Shown: positions 1 through 5,803 of the stretch, piece after piece
Layout: each line of letters opens with the position of its first letter
Position numbering within the stretch: the stretch's first letter is position 1
NCBI GenBank assembly: GCA_030642885.1
Contig: DAOWMX010000137.1
Coordinates: 1 to 6,315, forward strand
Source of the DNA: Anaerolineales bacterium
GTDB lineage: Bacteria; Chloroflexota; Anaerolineae; Anaerolineales; E44-bin32
Direction of reading: 5' to 3'
DNA: 6,315 nucleotides
The notes under the pieces: generated by a model
What the model was told of the DNA's origin: nothing
Database searches by the model: none
The model's input: the letters and a program-made list of their open reading frames with translations, nothing else
Program-made: the position numbers and the translations under genes

Positions 1-349
1 CCGAGGACAGCCCTTGCTCTTGCATCCACACGCCGTTGTAGGCATCCACGAAATCGATGTTTTCATCGGCATAGAGCATCATGGCTCTTGCGATGATCTC
101 CGCATGTTCAACGAATAATCCTGGCGTGTTGAGAATCGCAACGACATGATCCCGCACGACTTCTGACGAGAGTTCATAATACGATTCTAAAGTCCAAACG
201 ATTTCAGCAATGGTGAGGCTGCTCGTATGCAGCTGAAGCTCCCCCTGTTCGGCTCGCTTGAGAAGTTGATCAACGGCATGAGCTTGGTCCGGTATATCGT
301 TCGTCAAAAAACGGAGGAAGAGATTGGTGTCAACGAAGTGCCTATACAT
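1..349 (-). CDS. vapC: PIN-domain toxin, VapC-like ribonuclease, 3' end cut by window edge
   Basis: The visible 116 residues start MYRHFVDTNLFLRFL, the typical first strand of a PIN domain with catalytic Asp7 in the DTN motif. Glu49 (in LTIAEIVWTL) and Asp102 (in DFVDAY) match the second and third acidic positions that bind Mg2+ in PIN nucleases. The fourth acidic residue and the C-terminus lie beyond the left edge; family members usually run to about 130-145 residues. Proteins of this family are toxins that cleave RNA and are held in check by the antitoxin encoded just before them. The ATG overlaps the end of the antitoxin gene by 8 nt, so translation is probably coupled. A GGTGG lies 9 nt ahead of the ATG. 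The PIN/VapC assignment is firm from residues and neighbour; the RNA target cannot be told. Confidence 0.88.
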   Translation of the reverse strand, partial: MYRHFVDTNLFLRFLTNDIPDQAHAVDQLLKRAEQGELQLHTSSLTIAEIVWTLESYYELSSEVVRDHVVAILNTPGLFVEHAEIIARAMMLYADENIDFVDAYNGVWMQEQGLSS

Positions 350-590
350 CGTTTTTTACCACCGCGACTCGCTTCTTCACATCTTCGCGGACATCATTGA
401 AATCCTCAGGCTTTTTTCGGGGCTCAACACTCCCCCTGCGATCTCGCAGAGTCTGCGTCACCGGCTGCAGGACGATCTCTCCATCCTTCTCCAGGAATAG
501 CACTCGATCACCAGCCTGGAGGTTCAGGCGCTCGCGGATCTTTTTCGGAATCGTCGTCTGGCCTCTCGTAGTGATCTTTGAACCAATCAT
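342..590 (-). CDS. AbrB/MazE-type antitoxin, partner of the PIN toxin
   Basis: This 82-residue protein has an N-terminal SpoVT/AbrB swapped-hairpin DNA-binding domain at residues 3-45. The hallmark TTRGQTTIPKKIRERLNL and GDRVLFLEKDGEIVLQP segments are clear. The charged C-terminal tail (about 46-82, RDRRGSVEPRKKPEDF and on) is where antitoxins of this class wrap the toxin. The start is supported by GGAGAG six nt before the ATG. The gene ends inside the toxin gene with an 8-nt overlap, the usual antitoxin-first order. AbrB-type antitoxins normally repress their own operon, and an inverted repeat sits upstream over the likely promoter. The antitoxin role is inferred from fold, size and neighbour. 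Confidence 0.9.
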   Translation of the reverse strand: MIGSKITTRGQTTIPKKIRERLNLQAGDRVLFLEKDGEIVLQPVTQTLRDRRGSVEPRKKPEDFNDVREDVKKRVAVVKNDV

Positions 591-609
591 TTCTTACTCT
601 CCACATAAA

Positions 610-634
610 GTATGAATTCTTGATAATATCATAC
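610..634. promoter_or_regulatory. Operator-like inverted repeat over the toxin-antitoxin promoter
   Basis: GTATGA (610-615) and its exact reverse complement TCATAC (629-634) are separated by 13 nt. A smaller palindrome TGATAATATCA (621-631) overlaps the right arm. The element covers the -10 box and probable start site of the antitoxin operon, where an AbrB-type autorepressor would be expected to bind. The symmetry is seen directly; binding is inferred. Confidence 0.4.
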
Positions 635-650
635 CACAATCGAATGTCAT
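623..650 (-). promoter_or_regulatory. Likely promoter of the antitoxin-toxin operon
   Basis: On the minus strand ATGACA (650-645, five of six to TTGACA) is followed after 16 nt by TATTAT (628-623, five of six to TATAAT). Transcription would begin near 616, giving a leader of about 25 nt before the antitoxin ATG at 590. Called by eye; no start-site data. Confidence 0.45.
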
Positions 651-793
651 TACCGCTTGTTCGATTAATTACGGGTACGATGCCCCATATCTCGTGGGAA
701 TATGGATGAATGTGTCTGAACCCGTTATTCTTCGGAAGCTCCCAAATCAGACTGGGCACTTCTTATTGGCAATGATGCAAGTTGTTGTATTGA

Positions 794-2686
794 TTATTGG
801 AACGGGCAGATATCTTCAGCGTCATAAGCGATGTTCACTTCACCGTATACTGACCAACCAAGCGGTACCAGGATTTTCGATTCGTTATGCATTGCATAGG
901 CCTGCGCTGCATTGCAGCCAATTCTCATTGAGGCGGCGAAGTCTTGATAGGCATCATGAAAAGCAGTCGCCATCTGGGTATACGGGTGACCAGGGTCGCC
1001 ATCTGGATGGATGTTATGGATTAATTGGTATTGCGCCTCCGCTTGCTCAACCCGTCCGAGCAAGTAGTTCGTCACGATGATGCGGTAACGAGCGTAGGCT
1101 TCAATACGTTTGGCCTGTTCCGGATCGGGAGGTGGAAAAGGATTGGGATTTCCCGGATAACTATCTTGGTGGGTCCACATCAGGATGTCCGCATTCCAAG
1201 CTTGGAGAGAGGTATCGTTAATTGCTCGCCAGTAGGAATTCAAGGCATCGTTATAGTTTAACTGCAAGGCGGCAAGATCTCCGTCCTGGACGGCGTGTAT
1301 CTTAATGATTGCAGGGGATAACGTAACATTGAATAAGCTAAAATCTTCGCCGTTCCACATCCAAGTGTGTATTTCCTGTCGGTAGGAATCTGTCCAAAAA
1401 GACACTTCCCGAGAAGGATATCCCGCACCCGTCAAGATGACTTCAATCGTGCCGTTCCGATCGACATCACGAAGCTCCATCTCTCCTCTAAACATGGGGA
1501 GATGGTAGCCTCCAACGTACATGACCCGTCCTAATTGCGTGAAGGGATGATGGACCTCCTCCGGTGCAAGATTGGCGAATTCGTGCCCATTCCACTCAAA
1601 AACCAGGATATTGAGCGTGTAATTATCGTTGCCCCGGCCTTTATTGTCCGTGGTAATAATCAAATTTTTAACTCCGCTCCTAGTAAGATCTTGTGTAAAC
1701 ATCTTCATACTTGTTCCGTCGGTATCGCGAATCTCAGGCTGAATTCGCAGCATCTCTTCATATTGACCTTCATGGCAGCGGAAAACGTAAACTGCGAAGG
1801 AGTACATCACGATCTCAGATACGCCATCGTTGGTTAGATCAACCGTCAGCAGCTCGGCATTGAAGGATAGATCGTCAAGGGCGCGTCGAACTTCCTCCAC
1901 AGATCCTCCAGCGTTTAGGTAAGTAAGCACTTCATCCGCTGAGGCATAGAGGTCGTCGTCTGGCTCGGTCAATTGAAGCGACCCGGCTGAGACAAGCGCT
2001 GGACAAACTTCGGGGGAAGCCGGGGTCATTGTAGCGATGGAGCGGGGATTGAAGGTCGGGGTGATCGTCGCTGTATGAAGGGGCCTGGGTGTCTGGGACG
2101 GAGGGAGCGTCTTTGTGATGGTTGGAGAAAATTGAGGGCTCACCATAGTAGCGGTGGTAGTAGGGGAACCCGTTGGTACAAGCATCATGATTTCGAGTGT
2201 TGGAGTCCAGGCTGCGGGTAGCGTGGGAACAGGCAGGTCAGCCAACTCGTCTTGCCCCCCACCGAACAGCCCCTGGAGTGTCCCGCTTACAACGAACCAG
2301 GTCAGCAGCACACCCACCAGGACCACGCCGACCACAGCAACAGCTATAGCAACGTACCTGTTTCTACCCCTGGAAACCCTCGGGCTTGGAGGTTCCTGGC
2401 TGAGCGATGCAGGGGGGACCTGAGGTTGAGGTGCGCTCGCCTGGGGAAGACCTGTGAGCTGTTCGAGCCTTGCGCGCGCCTGCTCGTTCGCGGGGTCGAG
2501 CTTCAAGACCTGCTTCAAACAATCAATCTGCCGGTCTGGATCATCAAGCAAGTGGGAAAGCGCCCACCAACCTTGTTTTAGAGACGGATCAGCTTTGACC
2601 GCCTTGGCGATGAGTTCTCTAGCTTGTTTCCGATCACCCGCTCGGGCGAATTCCATCCCCTGGTCAAGCAGCTCTCCTGGTTCCAT
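794..2686 (-). CDS. Large single-span membrane protein: cytoplasmic TPR, Thr/Pro linker, VCBS/FG-GAP-like outer domain
   Basis: 630 residues. Residues 1-80 form two or three TPR-like helix pairs (AGDRKQARELIAKAVKADPS, DRQIDCLKQVLKLDPAN). A Pro/Gln/Ser linker (81-105) and basic RGRNR precede one transmembrane helix at about 112-133, so the TPRs face the cytoplasm. Residues 150-225 are Thr/Pro/Ser-rich, like a wall-spanning stalk. The outer domain has three Asp-rich motifs of VCBS/FG-GAP type: DLTNDGVSEIVMY (283-295), DLTRSGVKNLIIT (333-345) and DVDRNGTIEVILT (407-419). More helical TPR-like sequence follows at about 470-590. Four outer cysteines (228, 304, 591, 627) could form disulfides. GGAG lies 10 nt and GGGG 5 nt ahead of the ATG. 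I do not recognise a named family. The architecture suggests a scaffold or surface sensor, but no ligand or enzyme activity can be assigned. Confidence 0.85.
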   Translation of the reverse strand: MEPGELLDQGMEFARAGDRKQARELIAKAVKADPSLKQGWWALSHLLDDPDRQIDCLKQVLKLDPANEQARARLEQLTGLPQASAPQPQVPPASLSQEPPSPRVSRGRNRYVAIAVAVVGVVLVGVLLTWFVVSGTLQGLFGGGQDELADLPVPTLPAAWTPTLEIMMLVPTGSPTTTATMVSPQFSPTITKTLPPSQTPRPLHTATITPTFNPRSIATMTPASPEVCPALVSAGSLQLTEPDDDLYASADEVLTYLNAGGSVEEVRRALDDLSFNAELLTVDLTNDGVSEIVMYSFAVYVFRCHEGQYEEMLRIQPEIRDTDGTSMKMFTQDLTRSGVKNLIITTDNKGRGNDNYTLNILVFEWNGHEFANLAPEEVHHPFTQLGRVMYVGGYHLPMFRGEMELRDVDRNGTIEVILTGAGYPSREVSFWTDSYRQEIHTWMWNGEDFSLFNVTLSPAIIKIHAVQDGDLAALQLNYNDALNSYWRAINDTSLQAWNADILMWTHQDSYPGNPNPFPPPDPEQAKRIEAYARYRIIVTNYLLGRVEQAEAQYQLIHNIHPDGDPGHPYTQMATAFHDAYQDFAASMRIGCNAAQAYAMHNESKILVPLGWSVYGEVNIAYDAEDICPFQ

Positions 2687-2718
2687 TGCGACCCCCGCTC
2701 CACTCTGGCTATATGGAC

Positions 2719-2747
2719 AGTATGAGCCAACAAGCGGAATTGATCAA
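2719..2747 (-). promoter_or_regulatory. Possible promoter of the TPR membrane-protein gene
   Basis: On the minus strand TTGATC (2747-2742, four of six to consensus) and CATACT (2724-2719, four of six) are 17 nt apart. They end 32 nt before the ATG at 2686, within the 165-nt gap after msrQ. Moderate match only; read-through from msrPQ is also possible because I see no terminator in the gap. Confidence 0.3.
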
Positions 2748-2851
2748 GGAGGGCGGCTTGTTCAAGGTAGATTTAACTCGTTTTCGTAGTCTCATGAAGC
2801 TGCGTATTACGCGAATTATCGGAGGCACTCAATTGTCGAAGGTTTTTATAA

Positions 2852-3496
2852 TCATCTCGCTCTACTTATGCATCGATGCAACCAGGATGCTGATCGGCTG
2901 CGCACGGAGATTGTAAACCTCTTCACGGGTGGGACTCGAGCAAGCAGTAAAATCAGCACGACACCCATCCAAATCCACGGTTCAACCACTCCCTGCTTGA
3001 CCAACCAGGCGAAATGCACGGTCGCTAAAAAGCCGGCCAGGTAGGCTAACTTGTGAAGCTGTGCCCATCGTTTCTTGAGTCGACGTTTCCACCCCTGAGT
3101 AGAGGTAATGGCCAATACAAGCAGAATCAAACCCGTCGTCAACCCGACAATGGCGTAGCGTTTTTCAAGCAGTGCTTCCTTGATCAAGGTCAGGTCAAAG
3201 AAATAATCTACGCCGATGAAGATCGCAAAATGGATGCTCGCATACATGAAGCTATACAGCCCTAACGGGCGGCGCAGCTTTAAGAGGGGTTTATAGTTGA
3301 GAATGGTGCTCACCGGGGTAATGGCTAACGAAAGCACCAGCAAAACCAGCGCGGTTTTCCCTGTACGCAGCGTAGCTTCGCGGATGATGTCGGCGCCGAG
3401 ATTATCCTGCGTTAAATCCCACAACAGAATGGCCAGAGGAATCCAAACACCAATGTAGGTGATGATCTGCAGGGGGTGGAATCGACGACGTTTCAT
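2852..3496 (-). CDS. msrQ: MsrQ, heme-binding membrane subunit of the MsrPQ methionine sulfoxide reductase
   Basis: This 214-residue protein belongs to the ferric-reductase-like transmembrane family and is about the length of E. coli MsrQ (YedZ). It carries electrons from the respiratory quinone pool or flavin donors to MsrP across the membrane. Six hydrophobic helices are visible, at about 12-28, 46-66, 80-98, 112-132, 148-167 and 173-188. His89 (ASIHFAI), His148 (LHKLAYL) and His161 (VHFAWL) have nearly the spacing of the three conserved heme-region histidines of the E. coli protein (91, 151, 164). The basic tail from about 190 is longer in sequence than needed for the fold and looks unconserved. 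An in-frame TAG directly precedes the ATG, so translation cannot start further upstream. No Shine-Dalgarno lies at normal distance, which suggests coupling to the upstream reading frames. It follows msrP by 73 nt, as an operon. Confidence 0.93.
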   Translation of the reverse strand: MKRRRFHPLQIITYIGVWIPLAILLWDLTQDNLGADIIREATLRTGKTALVLLVLSLAITPVSTILNYKPLLKLRRPLGLYSFMYASIHFAIFIGVDYFFDLTLIKEALLEKRYAIVGLTTGLILLVLAITSTQGWKRRLKKRWAQLHKLAYLAGFLATVHFAWLVKQGVVEPWIWMGVVLILLLARVPPVKRFTISVRSRSASWLHRCISRAR

Positions 3497-3506
3497 CTAT
3501 ATCGCA

Positions 3507-3557
3507 TCACGTAATGGGCGAGCAGACATCTAGATCAGTCCGTCGCTCACCCGGCAC
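3507..3557 (-). CDS. Possible 16-codon coupling peptide between msrP and msrQ
   Basis: Directly after the msrP stop (TAG, one T) comes GGGAGG (3568-3563) and, 5 nt on, a GTG that opens a 16-codon frame reading MPGERRTDLDVCSPIT. It ends in TGA 10 nt before the msrQ ATG. This is the best ribosome binding site between the two genes, and msrQ has none of its own. The peptide resembles nothing I know. Either it is translated so that ribosomes re-initiate on msrQ, or it marks an old, displaced msrQ start. The ribosome site is seen; translation is inferred. Confidence 0.35.
   Translation of the reverse strand: MPGERRTDLDVCSPIT
3516..3552 (-). promoter_or_regulatory. Hairpin inside the msrP-msrQ intercistronic region
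   Basis: On the transcript GGGUGAGC (3552-3545) can pair with GCUCGCCC (3523-3516): eight pairs including one G-U, with a 21-nt loop. It falls inside the 16-codon frame, so a translating ribosome would open it. No U-run follows, so it is not a standard terminator. A role in msrQ translation or RNA processing is only inferred. Confidence 0.35.
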
Positions 3558-3569
3558 GAATTCCTCCCA

Positions 3570-4538
3570 CTAGAAATTTATGGCCAGGTCCATCCCGGAA
3601 TATAGCGCGGCAACTTCATCGGCATAGCCGTTGAACATCAATGTCTCCCGCCGGCCGAGCTCGCCAATGCGGCGCTCGCTGCCCTGCGACCATCGAGGAT
3701 GGTCGACTTCAGGATTGACGTTGGCATAAAAACCGTACTCGTTCGGGGCGGCATTCATCCACAGTGAAATCGGCATCTCCGTGACCAGGTCGATCTTGAC
3801 GATGGATTTAATGCTCTTAAAGCCGTATTTCCAGGGGACGACCAACCTCGCCGGTGCACCATTCTGGGGCAGCAAGTCCTTGCCATAGAGCCCGGTAGAG
3901 ATCAAGGTTAGATCATGCATGGCTTCATCCATGCGTAACCCCTCGACATAGGGCCATTGGTAGAAGGGATATTTACTGAAACCAGGCATGCCCTTCGTGT
4001 CGTGGATGGTCTCAAAACGCACGTACGTCGCCTCGGCTTTGGGCTCCACCTTCGCCAGCAGCTTGCTGAGTGGAAATCCCATCCAGGGAATGACCATCGA
4101 CCAGGCTTCCACACAGCGCATACGATATATCCGCTCTTCGATCTCGAAATTTCGCAGATCATCCATCGAGAATGTTGTCGGGTTGTGGACCAAACCACCT
4201 ACTTGAATTTCCCAGGTTGATGTGGGGTAACCCTCGGCCAGCCTGGCAACATCAATTTTATCCGTCGTGAACTCGTAGAAGTTGTTGTAGTTGGTGATGT
4301 CATCGAAGGTGTTGAGCGGATCTCCTAATTCGTCCACGTTAGAACTTGCGGACGGGTCAACGGGATCTATAGTGGGATCTCCCGGAAGCCCCGGCTCGAG
4401 TGTTAACGTCGGAGGGTTCCCATTACAAGCGGCAAGCAGGGCTGCCCCTCCCATTAGAATACCCATGCTTTTCAAGAGTTCTCGTCGAGATAAGTAGACA
4501 TGTTCGGGGGTGATTTCAGAGGGGCTGATTTTGCGCAT
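3570..4538 (-). CDS. msrP: MsrP, molybdopterin catalytic subunit of the protein-methionine-sulfoxide reductase, Tat lipoprotein form
   Basis: 322 residues, full length against E. coli MsrP (YedY). The enzyme reduces methionine sulfoxide in proteins outside the cytoplasm using a mononuclear molybdenum cofactor. The strongly conserved block ERIYRMRCVEAWSMVIPW holds Cys142, the expected Mo ligand. Also conserved are YNNFYEF (84-90), LPQNGAPARLVVPWKYGFK (223-241), EYGFYANVNPEVDHPRWSQ (267-285) and the end FNGYADEVAALYSG. The N-terminus has a twin-arginine motif SRRELLK (17-23), a hydrophobic stretch and a lipobox LAAC with Cys38. It should therefore be exported folded by Tat and lipid-anchored, unlike the soluble E. 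coli protein. An acidic, Pro-rich linker (40-75) follows. GGAG lies 9 nt before the ATG. msrQ follows in the same operon. Confidence 0.96.
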   Translation of the reverse strand: MRKISPSEITPEHVYLSRRELLKSMGILMGGAALLAACNGNPPTLTLEPGLPGDPTIDPVDPSASSNVDELGDPLNTFDDITNYNNFYEFTTDKIDVARLAEGYPTSTWEIQVGGLVHNPTTFSMDDLRNFEIEERIYRMRCVEAWSMVIPWMGFPLSKLLAKVEPKAEATYVRFETIHDTKGMPGFSKYPFYQWPYVEGLRMDEAMHDLTLISTGLYGKDLLPQNGAPARLVVPWKYGFKSIKSIVKIDLVTEMPISLWMNAAPNEYGFYANVNPEVDHPRWSQGSERRIGELGRRETLMFNGYADEVAALYSGMDLAINF

Positions 4539-4551
4539 TGTTTATAACTCC

Positions 4552-4567
4552 AGCTTACTCATAAGCT
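4552..4567 (-). promoter_or_regulatory. Hairpin abutting the msrP ribosome binding site
   Basis: The transcript reads AGCUUA (4567-4562), loop UGAG, UAAGCU (4557-4552), a perfect 6-bp stem. Its base touches the GGAG Shine-Dalgarno at 4551-4548. It could tune access to the msrP start or protect the 5' end. The stem is A/U-rich and therefore weak. Confidence 0.3.
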
Positions 4568-4620
4568 TAACTTAATATTCCCGGCTCCGCGAGCAGCGGT
4601 CGAATCGCCTTTTCGGTGCC

Positions 4621-4648
4621 ATCATAGGCGCCCCTGAGATTGCGTCAA
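4621..4648 (-). promoter_or_regulatory. Promoter of msrPQ
   Basis: On the minus strand TTGACG (4648-4643) and TATGAT (4626-4621) each match five of six sigma70-type consensus positions, with a 16-nt spacer. Transcription would start near 4613, giving a leader of about 75 nt before the msrP ATG. This is the best promoter match I noticed in the window, and it supports msrPQ as a unit separate from the reductase gene. Confidence 0.55.
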
Positions 4649-4660
4649 AGGATCCAGCAC

Positions 4661-4704
4661 CAGCGGTTCAATCCTGGAACCACTGACACGCTGAATGAAA
4701 TGAT
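4661..4704. repeat. Diverged direct repeat, copy A, upstream of the msrP promoter
   Basis: Begins CAGCGGTTC and includes GAAATGAT. It matches copy B at 4845-4888 in 36 of 44 positions without gaps, counted by eye. The copies are 184 nt apart in the same orientation. Similarity falls off sharply on both sides. Copy A ends 12 bp upstream of the -35 box of msrP. Confidence 0.65.
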
Positions 4705-4844
4705 TTCGCTGATAAAACCTTGGGCATCGTGCTCTCGCATCAAGGTACTGACAATTGAGAAGCAAACCGCCTTTCTTGACTCATATCACACATCACCACC
4801 AACATCGAAAGCATTTTTCAGTGCAATCAGTCGTTTCAGCGTTT

Positions 4845-4888
4845 CAGCGGTTCTATCCCGAAACCATTGAGGCGTTGAAAGAAATGAT
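4845..4888. repeat. Diverged direct repeat, copy B, just past the reductase gene
   Basis: Same orientation as copy A (4661-4704), 36 of 44 positions identical. It starts 24 bp beyond the stop codon of the deazaflavin reductase gene. On its left, a short tandem GTTTCAGC-GTTTCAGC occurs at about 4833-4848. It could be a duplicated piece of a lost gene or an intergenic repeat family. Confidence 0.65.
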
Positions 4889-4912
4889 CCTCTGAACACC
4901 AGACTGCAAGGT

Positions 4913-5320
4913 TCAGGGCAGGCGCGTTAAGACAAGTACTGGAATAACCCGAGTTGTCTTTTGCTCATACTCCGCAAAACCAGGATATTGAGTGGACACC
5001 TTTTCATAGAGTTCTGCGCGTTCGGGTTCTCGAACGACCTCGGCCTGGGCTTGAAACTTTTCGGTCCCGACCTCAACGGTAACCTCAGGATGGGCGACGA
5101 CGTTGTGATACCAGTCAGGATGGGTCGGCGCCCCGCCTTTTGAGGCGAGGATCACATATCTCTCGCCGTCGGCCAGATAGGCCACCGGATTCAGGCGAGG
5201 TTCCCCGCTCTTTGCGCCGATTGTGTGCAGAAGAAGCAGGGTCATTTCATCAAAAGGTCCGCCAACCTTACCGCCGTTAGCGTGAAACTCTTCAATAACG
5301 GCTTTATTCCAATCGCTCAT
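4913..5320 (-). CDS. Nitroreductase/deazaflavin (F420)-dependent oxidoreductase, Ddn-like
   Basis: 135 residues from the chosen start. The split beta-barrel fold of the Ddn/DUF385 family is clear from GGKVGGPFDEMTLLLLHTIG (16-35), the phosphate-contacting AKSGEPRLNPVAYLADG (36-52) and ILASKGGAPTHPDWYHNVVAHP (57-78). The C-terminal YPGFAEYEQKTTRVIPVLVL segment is also typical. Family members use reduced F420 to reduce quinones, nitro compounds or other electron-poor substrates; some bind other flavins. The substrate here is unknown. The frame is open 12 codons further, to an ATG at 5356, but only the ATG at 5320 has a ribosome binding site (GAGAGG, 6 nt spacer), and the family alignment begins there. 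The next gene, msrP, is 374 nt away with its own promoter. Confidence 0.93.
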   Translation of the reverse strand: MSDWNKAVIEEFHANGGKVGGPFDEMTLLLLHTIGAKSGEPRLNPVAYLADGERYVILASKGGAPTHPDWYHNVVAHPEVTVEVGTEKFQAQAEVVREPERAELYEKVSTQYPGFAEYEQKTTRVIPVLVLTRLP

Positions 5321-5416
5321 GTTCAACCTCTCTAAAACCAGGATCGCACAATCCATACGATGGAGATGTAGGAGGAGAAGTACTCTGAGAGCCCAGCCCC
5401 GTTCGTCTACAAATCC

Positions 5417-5439
5417 ATCCTTTTAAAGGATAACGTTAT
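5417..5439. promoter_or_regulatory. Two abutting palindromes upstream of the deazaflavin reductase gene
   Basis: ATCCTTT-T-AAAGGAT (5417-5431) is a perfect 7+1+7 palindrome. It overlaps by two bases ATAACGTTAT (5430-5439), a perfect 10-bp palindrome. They lie about 97-119 nt upstream of the reductase start at 5320, a position suited to an operator. I cannot place promoter boxes confidently around them, so the role is speculative. Confidence 0.25.
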
Positions 5440-5492
5440 TAACCAATTAGAAGCCTTGGGCACATCGAATCTTACATCTCCAAGCGCCAAGG

Positions 5493-5664
5493 TTTGGGGT
5501 CATTTATCGTGGTGCCCTTGGTGGAAGCGACGTCGATACGTTGGATTGGGGTGTTAAAAGGTTGTTGTTGTGGGGCAATGATAAGGGACCATTTTTCGCG
5601 ATGGGGTCAATTCAGGATAGGTAACCGTGTGGATTGGGGTTGAGTTTTAAACCATCCCTGGGGC
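5493..5664. repeat. Diverged tandem duplication of about 88 bp
   Basis: Three separate anchors recur at 88 nt: TGGATTGGGGT at 5542-5552 and 5630-5640 (11 of 11); TGGGGC at 5571-5576 and 5659-5664 (6 of 6); and, with one gap, GGGTCATTTATCGTGGTG (5497 on) against GGGACCATTTTTCGCGATG (5585 on), about 14 of 18. The constant offset makes an old tandem duplication more likely than chance. The stretches between anchors have diverged strongly. Confidence 0.5.
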
Positions 5665-5803
5665 TGCATTTCAACCAGAAATTGAGTCCGATTTTATCTC
5701 TAATCGAATGCCTCTTTTGCATAGTCCATGAAGTTTTTTGAAGGAAGATTACGCCGAGTCTCATGCTGCCTGAAGGGATTTTTCAAACTTTCTTGCGAGG
5801 GGC

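Larger units (their letters stand above)
4539..4912. other. Non-coding gap between the deazaflavin reductase gene and msrP
   Basis: These 374 nt hold the msrP promoter, leader and hairpin, plus the two copies of a diverged 44-bp direct repeat. Short frames on both strands read somewhat protein-like. On the minus strand these are 4926-4786 and 4644-4567, both without a credible start and without a family I recognise. A decayed gene cannot be excluded, but no functional gene is supported. I see no clear rho-independent terminator for the reductase gene. Confidence 0.6.

Noticed and set aside
508..759. Minus-strand 83-codon frame starting MPSLIWELPK
   Set aside because: It overlaps the firm antitoxin gene in another phase and runs through its promoter and operator. 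The tail is a shadow of the antitoxin and the first part resembles nothing.
2869..2880. Perfect 12-bp palindrome TGCATCGATGCA
   Set aside because: It lies inside the msrQ coding sequence, encoding the LHRCI part of the tail; no partner site or promoter is nearby.
2686..2916. Plus-strand frame with an inner stretch starting MSQQAELIKEGG
   Set aside because: It has a fairly protein-like start, but it lies antisense to the end of msrQ, has no ribosome binding site, and its second half is the complement of msrQ coding sequence.
4640..4870. Plus-strand 76-codon frame across the gap before msrP
   Set aside because: It starts at TTG without a ribosome site, runs antisense to the msrP promoter region and has no family match I know. 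It is kept only as part of the repeat finding.
4661..4888. CRISPR array or remnant
   Set aside because: Only two diverged copies 184 nt apart, with no regular spacers and no cas genes in view.
4892..4916. CTGAAC/GTTCAG inverted repeat at the end of the reductase gene as a terminator
   Set aside because: Only six pairs with a 13-nt loop, overlapping the stop codon and with no U-run after it.
5496..5663. Six GGGG runs on the plus strand as a G-quadruplex
   Set aside because: The runs are mostly 20 or more bases apart, too far for a stable intramolecular quadruplex.
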